Numbered from the stretch's first letter, positions 1 to 8,076 are shown. The stretch is DNA of 64,000 nucleotides from Ectobacillus panaciterrae DSM 19096 (GCF_000430785.1 NZ_AUMR01000015.1:1-64000), one strand, 5' to 3'. Notes: generated by a model from the sequence alone, not told the origin. Numbers and translations are program-made.

Positions 1-207
1 TGAATCAATATGTCGTTTTAAAAGTGCATCCCCACGTATGCCGTTTCCCACTCTGTTTTGGAACCCGCTCTCGCAGGTGGGTTTCCGCGTATTGACCTTC
101 CTGCGATCCTGAACAAAGCAGGCATGGCATCAGTCAACAAATTAGAAATCCCGTTCAAATTGTACGGTTCAAAACAAAATGGTATCACGAACAATGCAGG
201 ACATGAA

Positions 208-328
208 TGCGATCGAGAGGACTTGAACCTCCACGAGATTGCTCTCACTAGGCCCTCAACCTACTGATTACAAGTCAGTTTCTCTACTGATTACAAGTCA
301 GTTTCTCTACTGATTGAGCTAAGCCGGC
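208..328 (-). pseudogene. Chimeric tRNA relic (5' tRNA-Thr, 3' tRNA-Leu)
   Basis: Read on the minus strand, the segment opens with the acceptor, D-arm and anticodon arm of a Bacillus tRNA-Thr(UGU) (GCCGGCTTAGCTCAA, then CTGACTTGTAATCAG). A 23-nt unit of the anticodon region is present twice in tandem (261-283 and 284-306). The sequence then passes through TAGGTTG into the anticodon loop (TTGAGGG), variable arm, T-arm (GGTTCAAGTCC) and acceptor strand (CGATCGCA) of a tRNA-Leu(GAG). The two acceptor halves (GCCGGC and GATCGC) cannot pair and no CCA is encoded, so no functional tRNA is expected. TAGGTTG-like sequence is shared by the two parent tRNAs and is the likely crossover point. Confidence 0.8.
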
Positions 329-457
329 ACGTATACAAGGCATTTCGTTCAGTGCTTAGTTAGTATACAATAAACATTTAGGTTTTAAAATATAAATTTT
401 TGATGTATTTATTACCAACTTTACCAACCTAACTGAAGTATACGTAACCCTATAAAC

Positions 458-471
458 GGTTCTGGTGCAAA
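458..471 (+). repeat. Solo IS6-family-type terminal inverted repeat
   Basis: GGTTCTGGTGCAAA matches the end sequence typical of IS6/IS240-like elements. The same motif recurs at 1998-2014 and, inverted, at 3192-3207. No transposase lies beside it, so it looks like a remnant end. Confidence 0.55.
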
Positions 472-668
472 TATGATTTATTAGAAACATAGAACCTCAA
501 TATCCTTTTCATCCATGAATTATGATGCTAATCCAAACAACTTATGTATGAACTCAACTTCATTTTGGTCAGACTTCACCCCTTGGAGAGTCTGTCCGAA
601 ATCAAGTGAACCTCATTTATCAACTATTCGGCCTTCCAGCATAAAATAGATTGCACTAGGAAACTTTT

Positions 669-706
669 TGCCTCTCTATACATAAACTTGTGGAGAGGTT
701 TTTTTC
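669..706 (+). terminator. Terminator-like hairpin
   Basis: GCCTCTC and GAGAGG flank a loop of about 17 nt and are followed by seven T on the plus strand. No plus-strand gene ends here, so it may be left over from a lost gene. Confidence 0.45.
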
Positions 707-738
707 ACTAGTCCTTAAGGCGATAACACAATGGATCA

Positions 739-1662
739 TTACCAGCTAGAATCAGATTCTAGCCGTCTCATGAACTCTTCTGCAGCACTGTATCCTTGCT
801 GCTTCAGAAGCCAGTTATTTGCCGCAGCTTCAATTAACCCCGCCACATCACGACCAGGTTGGAGCTGAATCTCAATATGAGGAATTTGAACGCCCATATA
901 TTCTGTAAATGTAGGTTCGTTCTCCAATTCATTATTAAGGGCATTTTTCTGCCATTTTGTCAGTTCAATATCGAGCGCGATCCTCGTTTCATCCTGAAAA
1001 GCTTTTCTCCCATATAAGCGGACCACATTCAACAGCCCGACACTACGTAGGGCGAGAAATTCCTTCGTTTTCCCATCATGAGTGCCGAGAATGGTTCGTG
1101 GACTGAGCTTTTTCAACACGACGAGATCATCAGCTACTAGCCTGTGACCTCTGCCAATCAATGTGTGTGCCGTTTCGCTTTTGCCGACGCCTGATTTTCC
1201 TCGAAGTAAAATGCCCATTCCATACACATTGACACAAACTCCGTGTATTGCGGTTTCTGGAGCTAGTGTTTTTACCATATAAGCGTCAAGTTTCGCAATA
1301 AATTCAGAAGTCATTTGAGGTTCGTTTGTACATAACAACGGGATTCCCTCTTCTACACAATATTGAGTCAAATACGTTAGCCCTTTCTGCTCAGCAGTAA
1401 CGATAAAGCAAGGCGGGTGGTATTTAACGATATTACCTATTCGCATCTGGCGCTCCTCTATGCTTAACTTATGCAAATAAGTAATTTCTTTTCTTCCAAG
1501 TATTTGAACACGTTCAGTTGGAAAAAAATCAAAGTGACCAACGAATTCCAAACCCGGACGATGAGACCGTGATTGCGTAATCGTTTGTTGTAGTTGATTT
1601 TCTCCAGTCAATACTTTCAATGAAAACTTTCGAACTAAATTTTCAACCGTTAATAATTTCAC
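739..1662 (-). CDS. hprK: HPr kinase/phosphorylase-like protein (divergent paralogue)
   Basis: 307 aa, GTG start with GGAGAG upstream. The length and architecture match HprK: an N-terminal domain (about 1-130), His140, a P-loop GKSGVGKS at 155-162, VADD at 176-179 and a C-terminal helix with PGRDVAG and a conserved AAxxWLLKxxG stretch. HprK phosphorylates and dephosphorylates HPr Ser46 to drive carbon catabolite control. This copy is unusual. The P-loop has Lys where HprK normally has Asp, and the family EIRG-xG-IIN signature reads LALRSVGLLN (about 203-212), so the acidic residue of that motif is lost. There is no neighbouring lgt, the usual partner of housekeeping hprK. The gene sits between IS6-type repeats, so it is probably an accessory paralogue of uncertain activity. 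Confidence 0.8.
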   Translation of the reverse strand: MKLLTVENLVRKFSLKVLTGENQLQQTITQSRSHRPGLEFVGHFDFFPTERVQILGRKEITYLHKLSIEERQMRIGNIVKYHPPCFIVTAEQKGLTYLTQYCVEEGIPLLCTNEPQMTSEFIAKLDAYMVKTLAPETAIHGVCVNVYGMGILLRGKSGVGKSETAHTLIGRGHRLVADDLVVLKKLSPRTILGTHDGKTKEFLALRSVGLLNVVRLYGRKAFQDETRIALDIELTKWQKNALNNELENEPTFTEYMGVQIPHIEIQLQPGRDVAGLIEAAANNWLLKQQGYSAAEEFMRRLESDSSW

Positions 1663-2388
1663 GTCTATGACACTCTCCGCCCTTAATAACTTTCTGATTC
1701 TCGATTATACTTGAAAAAGGAGGAATCTCACCTCAATATCTTTCTATTAAAATGATCCTTTCACAATAAATACTCCGGAAAAACCTGATAATATAATCGT
1801 ACTTCATAATCACTGTTATTTCTAGTAAATATCTATTCTATGAATATAAAAATACTGACCTATACCATGATTTATCATGTAGGAAATGTCTTTTGCAGTT
1901 GATCTTCCATGTCGCCACCTATTATCTCAGCTGGTTCTCCAGGAGTTGAAAACCATCAATCAATTCTAGGCTTATATTGATCTACGGTACTTCGAATGGT
2001 TCTGGTGCAAAAAGAATTAGACAGCTAACTCAACATGAATATTACCTACTCTACGAGCAATTTTTATTCGGAATGAAAAACTTTACACCGAATATTAACA
2101 GTATATAAAACTGAAAAGTTCGGAATTACCCTTATATTTTTATTCATATTTTGACGAAATCCGAGGTTTGCACCAAAGCCTTTAATTTCATTATCTAATA
2201 ATTTATATTTTTAATCAAATGAGTGTTGCCAGCTTAACAATTTAATAAACTGACATATAGATGTTAAGTCGAGCATTCCCATATAAAGATTATTTTTTAC
2301 ACAGACGTGCTCCAATTTTATTCACAGGCGTATGATATAGCGTATCCGAATAATCACCTCCCTTATATAAAGAAGGGAAGAAGTTAAA
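1663..2388. other. Long non-coding stretch with IS6-like remnant
   Basis: No convincing gene in about 725 bases. A pair of IS6-type ends lies at 1998-2014 and 2167-2180. The minus strand at about 1870-1990 has a short open stretch resembling the end of a decayed gene, but I cannot identify it. The last 60 bases carry the promoter and leader of the YjcZ-like gene. Confidence 0.5.
1998..2180. mobile_element. Possible IS6-derived non-autonomous element (183 bp)
   Basis: A GGTTCTGGTGCAAAAAG end at 1998-2014 faces TTTGCACCAAAGCC at 2167-2180, which matches 12 of 14 bases of the inverted end. The interior is AT-rich and non-coding. The expected 8-bp target duplication is not visible (flanks CTTCGAAT and TTTAATTT), so this may instead be an internally deleted or rearranged copy. 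Confidence 0.4.
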
Positions 2389-2634
2389 ATGTATAGTAAC
2401 GTAAATGCACCTCTTACTGCCGGCGTGAATATCGCTCCTACACCAAGCTATGTGTCTCCGGCCTATGTGTCTCCAGCCTATGTCTCTCCAACAATGTGCA
2501 TGGCTCCAACCTATATAGCCCCAGCTTATGGATATGGCGGGTATCCTAGCGGCGGCTGTGGTTTCGCTCTAATTGTGGTATTGTTCATTTTACTGATTAT
2601 CATTGGCGCAAGTTTCTGCCATCATTCGGGCTGA
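2389..2634 (+). CDS. YjcZ-type small sporulation membrane peptide
   Basis: 81 aa. The last 30 residues (GFALIVVLFILLIIIGASF) are the hydrophobic tail that defines the YjcZ family of short spore-associated membrane peptides. The N-terminal half is rich in Pro, Tyr, Ser and Ala, with a tandem YVSPA repeat (three units, about 20-35) and Gly/Tyr-rich spacing before the membrane segment. AAGGGAAGAAG lies before the ATG and a terminator follows directly, so it is monocistronic. The family is known from spore proteomes but its molecular role is not established. The repeat extension is longer than in minimal YjcZ proteins. Confidence 0.75.
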   Translation: MYSNVNAPLTAGVNIAPTPSYVSPAYVSPAYVSPTMCMAPTYIAPAYGYGGYPSGGCGFALIVVLFILLIIIGASFCHHSG

Positions 2635-2640
2635 GCACCT

Positions 2641-2675
2641 AAAAAAACTCCTGTATTCGTACCGGAGTTTTTTTA
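2641..2675 (+). terminator. Terminator of YjcZ-like gene
   Basis: ACTCC/GGAGT-type stem with seven T, directly after the stop codon. Confidence 0.75.
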
Positions 2676-2733
2676 TTGAATAAATGAATTCGTATTAGAT
2701 TGTCAAAAAAGGCGCAGAACTTAGAAGAAAATA

Positions 2734-2760
2734 AAAAGAACGGCTTTAAACCGTTCTTTT
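2734..2760 (-). terminator. Terminator after the hmp remnant
   Basis: AAAAGAACGG and CCGTTCTTTT form a perfect 10-bp stem. It follows the stop of the minus-strand flavohaemoglobin fragment. Confidence 0.7.
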
Positions 2761-3138
2761 AATCGTTTTTATTATCTTGAAGTGTAGGCTCAAAATCAAC
2801 TTCCACCTCCAATTTTCCTGAAGGCCCAAAGAATTCGTAATGAATGTTTTCTTCAGGTATATTCCATTGTCTCAGAGCTCCATAAATTGCTTTCATAAAT
2901 GGAATTGGTCCGCAAAAATAAAAATTAGCTGTGTTTGTAGGGAGAACAGATTGAAGCCACTTTAGATCAATGTATCCTTCTTTATCGTAGTTCTTGTTCT
3001 TCTTATCCTCTTCTCTAGGTTTTTCATAACATACCAAAAATTTGATATTGGTATGCTGGGAAGATAAATTTTCTACATGCTCTCTAAAAGCGTGGTGATT
3101 GATCATCTTATCAAAAACGATAGATTTTAAGGATTAGC
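2759..3138 (-). pseudogene. hmp: Truncated flavohaemoglobin (nitric oxide dioxygenase), C-terminal part
   Basis: About 115-125 codons match the end of the NAD-binding domain of Hmp: HAFREHVENL, FYFCGPIPFMKAIYGALR (the CGP motif that contacts the flavin) and the IHYEFFGPSG tail. Full Hmp is about 400 aa and detoxifies nitric oxide with an N-terminal globin domain and an FAD domain; both are missing. The reading frame continues upstream only to an in-frame stop near 3140, and an IS6-type end lies 54 bases further on, which suggests loss through an IS-mediated deletion. Its terminator is kept. Confidence 0.8.
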
Positions 3139-3191
3139 TGCTTAATCCCAAAGTTAACAGGATACTGCTGTTCTATGTTTCTAGTGAGTTA

Positions 3192-3207
3192 TTTTTGCAC
3201 CAGAACC
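3192..3207 (-). repeat. Solo IS6-type terminal repeat
   Basis: TTTTTGCACCAGAACC is the reverse complement of the repeat at 458 and 1998. It lies between the hmp remnant and the promoter of the next gene. Confidence 0.55.
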
Positions 3208-3211
3208 ACAT

Positions 3212-3241
3212 TTGTTTTGAGACATCCTCCTATTGTATAAT
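3212..3241 (+). promoter_or_regulatory. Sigma-A-type promoter
   Basis: TTGTTT and TATAAT separated by 18 bases, about 30 bases before the start of the 131-aa gene. The -35 box lies five bases from the IS6-type end. Confidence 0.55.
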
Positions 3242-3270
3242 TTAGATATAAATTACAAGGAGGGGTTACT

Positions 3271-3666
3271 TTGTTAAATAGAATTGAAGGTCATGTTGGA
3301 TTAAGTATTTTAAAAGATACTGAACACTTAGCTGAAAGGTTTGAAAGTGCTTTTCGCTCCACAGTAAAGACATACATAGAATCAACCCCTATTAAAGTTT
3401 TAGATATAGAGTTCCGCACAGATAATGGGAAAATTTACGTTGTTTTTGCATTTGACAACTTAGTTTTAGAATACAAATACGAAAATGGCGAATCAGGAGT
3501 AGAGGCGTCATCCACTAGACATGAAGGTGAATTCGGGCGAGCGCTGTTTGAGTTTTGGGCAAAGTGCCTGGTCGAAAGCTTATTCGAAGAAGAATTGAAA
3601 GTTGAATCTAAGCATACAGAGATTACTTTCTTTAATTTTTCACCTATGGGCAATAGAACAATCTAA
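3271..3666 (+). CDS. Hypothetical protein, 131 aa
   Basis: TTG start supported by AAGGAGGGG eight bases upstream and by a sigma-A-type promoter. I do not recognise the family. The protein is soluble and acidic with no signal peptide or membrane segment. It starts with a helix-rich part (about 10-40), followed by alternating beta-like segments (VLDIEFRTDNGKIYVVFAFDNLVLEYKY). This layout resembles small single-domain immunity or cargo-type proteins, but that is only an impression. It is monocistronic, with a strong terminator directly after it, next to a segment remodelled by IS6-like ends. Confidence 0.6.
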   Translation: MLNRIEGHVGLSILKDTEHLAERFESAFRSTVKTYIESTPIKVLDIEFRTDNGKIYVVFAFDNLVLEYKYENGESGVEASSTRHEGEFGRALFEFWAKCLVESLFEEELKVESKHTEITFFNFSPMGNRTI

Positions 3667-3680
3667 AGGAATAAAATAAA

Positions 3681-3717
3681 AAAGCCCTTCAGACTTTTGT
3701 ACTGAAGGGCTTTTTTT
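3681..3717 (+). terminator. Terminator
   Basis: AAGCCCTTCAG and CTGAAGGGCTT stem followed by T7. Confidence 0.85.
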
Positions 3718-3796
3718 CACATAACTCAGATATTAGTACATAATCCGAAAATGTCTACTTTTACAACCACACGAGGGTTTTAGATTAACTTTCTAT

Positions 3797-3822
3797 AATC
3801 TTAGTTATAGTTAACTAAGATT
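3797..3822. repeat. 11-bp inverted repeat
   Basis: AATCTTAGTTA and TAACTAAGATT are perfectly complementary across a 4-base spacer. It lies 46 bases beyond the penicillin-binding protein gene and has no clear T run, so it could be a weak terminator or a protein site. Confidence 0.45.
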
Positions 3823-3868
3823 GTCATGAAACAGGAACGAGGAAAAGGAAAATATCCCCATTCTCGCC

Positions 3869-6097
3869 CTAATCATGTTTATGTTTATCTTCATGTTTGT
3901 GTTTATCTTCTTTATGTTTATCTTCTTTATGTTTGTCTTCCCCTTTATGTTCACCATTATCAGGAGGGTTTGTATTAACATTTACATTGTTGGTCTCATT
4001 CTGACCGTTATTACTTCCATTATCATTTCCCTTATTACTGTCTTGTGCTGGATTTTGAGCTTCCGGTGGAACATCGCCAGAACTAACTCCCTTAATGTAT
4101 AGCTCGTTATTCACAGTGTATACGCTGTTTGGTTGCTGATACCTGGATGTGTCTGTTCCAAATGCTTGCATCATCGCTTTAAAAATAAGTTGCGAGATTT
4201 TTGTAGTATCCCCAAGCATATAGTTATCTGGACCGTTCTTCGCATAGCCGGTCCAAACAGCCATCGTGTACTGCGGTGTATAACCGGCAAACCAGCTATC
4301 ATTTGTCGCTTTGGATGGATATCCGAATTGACTGATTGTCTTGTCGTCAAAATTTGTTGTTCCCGTTTTTCCAGCAACGTCAAGGCCTGATACATTAGCT
4401 GCTGTACCTGTTCCGTTGGAGGCATTCACTACACCACGAAGCATATCGGTAATCATATAAGCTGTATAGTCTTTCATGACGCGTTTGCCTTTCGACTTAA
4501 AGCTTATTTCTTTGCCGTCCGGGAAAACAACTTTTGTAACGAAATGCGGCTTTGTATAGACACCGGCGTTTGCAAATGCACCGTATGCTCCTGTCAATTC
4601 AAGAGGAGATACAGAGTTACTTCCGATTGCGTAAGATTCGTAAACCTGATTATTTGAGAACGTAATTCCGAGTGATTTCGCAAACCCTTTTGCTTTACCC
4701 AAACCGACTTTCTGTAATGTCTTCAAAGCTGGAATGTTACGTGACTCTACTAAAGCCTCTCGTATAGACATAGGGCCTTTGTATTCCGTGTAGGCATTTC
4801 GAATCGGTTGACCGTTCGAGTAGTTATACGGTTCATCAACCATTTGGTGATATGTTGACCATTTTAAGTTTTCAATCGCTGGACCATAATCAAAGATTGG
4901 TTTAAACGTTGAACCTGGTTGACGATTTATATCAATAGCGAAGTTATTTCCTCGGAATGTCGCTTTGTATTCGTTTCGTCCGCTCCCAAGAGCACGCACT
5001 TCACCCGTTTTCGAATCCATAAACGTGAAAGCTGCCTGAAAACGGTCGTTCGGATAACTTACAATATCTTGCGTATTCATGATTTTATCGGCATACTGCT
5101 GTGCTCTCGGGTCAAGTGTCATGTAAATTTGCAGACCATCCGTACCAATATTGATGTCTTGCAACTTGTCTTCAACCTCTTTCACTGCAGCATCCAAAAA
5201 TGCTTCGTACGGCATACCTTCTTGATTGGTTTTCGGAATAATGCCCGCCGTTACCGGAACTTTCATCGCGTCCTGCATTTGTTTCTCTGTGATATAGCCT
5301 TGTCTATGCATGGAGGCTAAAACGAGATCACGACGCTTTGTGGCCGCTTCTTTGTTTTGTGGTTTAGACGGATCGTAGTTATTGGGGCTTTGTGGTAGCC
5401 CAGCTAACATGGCAGCCTGCGGAAGCGTCAATTTCTTCAAATCATTCGCTTCAATGCCGTAGTAGTTTTTCGCTGCAGCAGCAACTCCATAAGAACGGTT
5501 TCCAAGGTTGATTTTGTTCAAATACATCATCAAAATATCATGCTTGGAATATTTTTCTTCCAACTTATATGCCAAATACCATTCCTGTACTTTTCGTTTC
5601 AACGTTTTTTGAGGAGACAAAAATGAGTTTTTAATGACTTGCTGCGTAATTGTACTTCCACCCTGAGATCCGAAGTTCCCAATCAAGCTTTCGAAAATAG
5701 CCTTACCAGTCCGTTTTATGTCTATACCATGGTGTTCATAAAAATGTGCATCTTCCGTAGCAATAAGCGCATGTTCTAACACTTTTGGAACTTGATTGTA
5801 CGTGATTTTTGTTCGCTTTTCCTTCCCATATTCATAGATAAAGTTTCCGTCTTTATCATAAAACTTCGTTGATAGTGGATCCGCCAATTTTGACTCATCT
5901 ATTTGAGGGGCGTCTTTAATCATAGAAAAGAAAATAGCCACTCCCGCTCCCACCGATATGATGCCAACAAATAAGCAAGCAAATAAAAACCTCTTCAAGA
6001 AAGAGCCTTTTTTGGAACGCTTTTCACTTGCTTTCTGTTCTTGTTTTTTTCTCTCTGTATGTTTTCGTTCCTCACGAGAACGATACGTTTCTGACAT
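3869..6097 (-). CDS. Class A penicillin-binding protein (PBP1A family)
   Basis: 742 aa bifunctional peptidoglycan synthase. A Lys/Arg/Glu-rich cytoplasmic tail (1-35) and one membrane anchor (about 36-60) precede the GT51 transglycosylase domain, with its catalytic Glu in EDAHFYEHHG (Glu115) and GGSTITQQ (147-154). The transpeptidase domain follows with the SxxK serine in PGSTFKP (about 388), a Ser-Arg-Asn motif and KTGT (about 577). It polymerises and cross-links glycan strands outside the membrane. The C-terminus ends in an Asn/Gly linker and a tail of repeated His/Lys/Asp/Glu units (about 710-742), a low-complexity feature that might bind metal or the wall. ATG start with GGAGAGAAG upstream. 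The gene stands alone. Confidence 0.95.
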   Translation of the reverse strand: MSETYRSREERKHTERKKQEQKASEKRSKKGSFLKRFLFACLFVGIISVGAGVAIFFSMIKDAPQIDESKLADPLSTKFYDKDGNFIYEYGKEKRTKITYNQVPKVLEHALIATEDAHFYEHHGIDIKRTGKAIFESLIGNFGSQGGSTITQQVIKNSFLSPQKTLKRKVQEWYLAYKLEEKYSKHDILMMYLNKINLGNRSYGVAAAAKNYYGIEANDLKKLTLPQAAMLAGLPQSPNNYDPSKPQNKEAATKRRDLVLASMHRQGYITEKQMQDAMKVPVTAGIIPKTNQEGMPYEAFLDAAVKEVEDKLQDINIGTDGLQIYMTLDPRAQQYADKIMNTQDIVSYPNDRFQAAFTFMDSKTGEVRALGSGRNEYKATFRGNNFAIDINRQPGSTFKPIFDYGPAIENLKWSTYHQMVDEPYNYSNGQPIRNAYTEYKGPMSIREALVESRNIPALKTLQKVGLGKAKGFAKSLGITFSNNQVYESYAIGSNSVSPLELTGAYGAFANAGVYTKPHFVTKVVFPDGKEISFKSKGKRVMKDYTAYMITDMLRGVVNASNGTGTAANVSGLDVAGKTGTTNFDDKTISQFGYPSKATNDSWFAGYTPQYTMAVWTGYAKNGPDNYMLGDTTKISQLIFKAMMQAFGTDTSRYQQPNSVYTVNNELYIKGVSSGDVPPEAQNPAQDSNKGNDNGSNNGQNETNNVNVNTNPPDNGEHKGEDKHKEDKHKEDKHKHEDKHKHD

Positions 6098-6296
6098 TCT
6101 TCTTCTCTCCTGCCTTTCACTTACTCAAAAAAAATCGAAGGATAAACCTTGTTAAAGACTTTATAATGAGGAATATAATCTTCTAATACGCTGCCCGTCT
6201 ATATATATTCGCAAGAGGGATTATTTTTAAGGGGGTCAAAGAATTTTTTATAAATAATTTGCTGGTTTATGAATGTCTAAAAAATGTGATTACAAA

Positions 6297-6329
6297 ATAA
6301 AAAACCTTTAGCCTGTGAGGCTAAAGGTC
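6297..6329 (-). terminator. Terminator of ctaB
   Basis: ACCTTTAGCC and GGCTAAAGGT stem, followed on the minus strand by a run of T, beyond the ctaB stop. Confidence 0.8.
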
Positions 6330-6360
6330 AACATAATTCCTATTATCGGTAGTTTATGTT

Positions 6361-7278
6361 TTACAAATCTAAAAAGATACCTATCAAGGAATAAATAATA
6401 ACAGTTGAAAATAATACCGTCATATGAAGAAGAGAATAAATAAACATTGCTTTTGCCCATTTTTCCGAATCCATCTTCTTATAGCCAAAGATACTTAAAA
6501 CAAGCCAAATGACATTTAAAAGAAGGGCTACTAGAGTAAGACCAAGGCTTAAAGACACAAAAAGAAAGCTTGTTACAATTAGGATTATTAAATAAATATT
6601 AGTTTGTACGTATGTCCTTTTAACGCCTTTAATTACGGGAAGCATGGGAACCTTGGCAGCCTTGTACTCATCTTGTTTGCGTATAGCTATTGCATAGAAA
6701 TGAGGCATTTGCCAAATGATTGTAATGATAAAAAGTCCAAGAATAGCAGGATGGGTTACGTCTGGATGGATAGCAGCCCACCCTATAAGGGGAGGCATGG
6801 CCCCCGAAATACTTCCAACTTCCGTATTAAAAATTGTTCTTCTTTTAGTCCACATCGTATATGGAACAATATAAAAGAATAAACCTAGAAACCCTAAGAA
6901 TGCTGCTAAAGGGGTTGCAAGTCCTAGTAAGGCTATTCCAAAGATAGACATAAGGATACCAAGCCATAATACTGTTTTAGGCTCTATTTCTCCTGTCACC
7001 GTTGGTCGGTTTTTAGTTCGTTCCATAATAGCATCTATGTCCCGATCATATAAGTTATTAAAAGCTCCAGCTGCACCCATTACTAATATGGAACCAATTA
7101 AAGCAAATACAATTTCACCAATCTTGTTAAATGGATTAATTTGATACGTATATAATGCCAACGTTAGCCCTGCAAACATTGGAATCAAATTTGATTTAAT
7201 AATACCTGTTTTAATTGTTTGCGCCATAACCTGTGAAAATTTCTTTTCTGCAGTTGTAGAATACCTGCCTCTTTGCAT
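6361..7278 (-). CDS. ctaB: Protohaem IX farnesyltransferase (haem O synthase)
   Basis: 305-aa polytopic UbiA-family prenyltransferase that attaches farnesyl to haem B to make haem O for terminal oxidases. It has the two Asp-rich motifs: NNLYDRDID (about 75-83, metal-diphosphate site) and the DEYKAAKVPMLP loop (about 200-215). About nine hydrophobic helices span the rest. No ctaA, ctaC-G or other oxidase gene is near, unlike the usual cta locus, so it may be a second copy (CtaO-like). It is divergent from a TetR regulator and the shared 160-base region carries a perfect palindrome, suggesting control by that repressor. A terminator follows it. Confidence 0.92.
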   Translation of the reverse strand: MQRGRYSTTAEKKFSQVMAQTIKTGIIKSNLIPMFAGLTLALYTYQINPFNKIGEIVFALIGSILVMGAAGAFNNLYDRDIDAIMERTKNRPTVTGEIEPKTVLWLGILMSIFGIALLGLATPLAAFLGFLGLFFYIVPYTMWTKRRTIFNTEVGSISGAMPPLIGWAAIHPDVTHPAILGLFIITIIWQMPHFYAIAIRKQDEYKAAKVPMLPVIKGVKRTYVQTNIYLIILIVTSFLFVSLSLGLTLVALLLNVIWLVLSIFGYKKMDSEKWAKAMFIYSLLHMTVLFSTVIIYSLIGIFLDL

Positions 7279-7383
7279 GATAAAAGTCTTCCCCTTTAAT
7301 AAATTTTTTAATTTGAAATAACATGGTTAATAGTTTCTCTACCAAAGATATATAATAGCTTTTATATACTAAATAGAACTTAT

Positions 7384-7397
7384 ATACTAATTAGTAT
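7384..7397. promoter_or_regulatory. Palindromic operator between ctaB and tetR-family gene
   Basis: ATACTAATTAGTAT is a perfect 14-bp palindrome of the kind bound by TetR-family dimers. It lies 45 bases before the regulator start within an AT-rich region that also has a partial repeat (TATATACTAAAT). It is positioned to control both divergent genes. Confidence 0.6.
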
Positions 7398-7441
7398 GTT
7401 AATTCCATATGGTATGATTGTCAATGGAGGGAGGAACAAGT

Positions 7442-8056
7442 ATGATTAGACGAAGATTAACGCAAGAGGAACGAAAAAAAGAGACAAGACAACTACTTTT
7501 AGAATCAGCTATTGAAACCTTTGCTCAACTCGGATTTCACGGGGCTTCTGTAGATAAAATTGCAGAATATGCTGGATTCAGTAAAGGCGCATTTTATGCT
7601 CATTTTAAATCCAAAGAAGAGCTCTTTTTAGCTATCTTAGAACAGCAAATGCATTTACATATAGAAAATATCAATCAAGTTATAGAACAGCAACATTCAC
7701 TTTCACATTTTATTAAAATAATGGATGAATATTTTCTTTCAATTAAGAAGAAAAGTAAGACATTGAGTATGCTTAATATGGAATTTTTTCTTTATGCAAT
7801 GCGTGAAGAATCAGTACGCGATAAATGGTCCCATATGATAACAGAATCTGTAGAACAGATTTCTAAGGCTCTTGAGAAAGTAATGTTAAAAGAAAAGCTT
7901 ACACATAATCTATCTACCAATGAATTAGCATGGACTATCCTTGCTTTAGAGAATGGCCTGGCTATATTTCATTATATTAATGAAGATCGCATGCCTCTTA
8001 CCTTGTACGGGAAAACATTACAAAATATTTTCTTATCTCCAGATACTAAAGATTAG
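7442..8056 (+). CDS. TetR/AcrR family transcriptional regulator
   Basis: 204 aa. I place the start at the ATG at 7442 because GGAGGGAGG lies eight bases before it; an upstream in-frame ATG at 7418 has no ribosome binding site. The N-terminal helix-turn-helix is clear (ASVDKIAEYAGFSKGAFYAHFKSKEELF, about 35-62 of the protein, split over helices 2-3). The C-terminal ligand domain is unassigned. It is divergent from ctaB with a palindromic operator between them, so autorepression and control of haem O synthesis are plausible inferences. An inverted repeat (8077-8123) follows the gene. Confidence 0.88.
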   Translation: MIRRRLTQEERKKETRQLLLESAIETFAQLGFHGASVDKIAEYAGFSKGAFYAHFKSKEELFLAILEQQMHLHIENINQVIEQQHSLSHFIKIMDEYFLSIKKKSKTLSMLNMEFFLYAMREESVRDKWSHMITESVEQISKALEKVMLKEKLTHNLSTNELAWTILALENGLAIFHYINEDRMPLTLYGKTLQNIFLSPDTKD

Positions 8057-8076
8057 AATCATCTTATTCAGCTTGT

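Larger units (their letters stand above)
331..738. other. Intergenic region, no gene seen
   Basis: AT-rich spacer between the tRNA relic and the hprK-like gene. It holds one solo IS6-type terminal repeat (458-471) and a terminator-like hairpin (about 669-705). No open frame with a ribosome binding site was found. Confidence 0.6.

Noticed and set aside
1-207. Possible further tRNA genes or relics left of the chimera
   Set aside because: Some short inverted repeats (AACCC/GGGTT near 60-90) occur but no tRNA arm can be completed.
3869-3960. Short tandem DNA repeats considered as a CRISPR-like array
   Set aside because: They encode the repetitive protein tail; no spacers and no cas genes.
3875-4102. 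Plus-strand frame of Phe/Met-rich repeats
   Set aside because: It is the antisense of the His/Lys/Asp repeat tail of the penicillin-binding protein.
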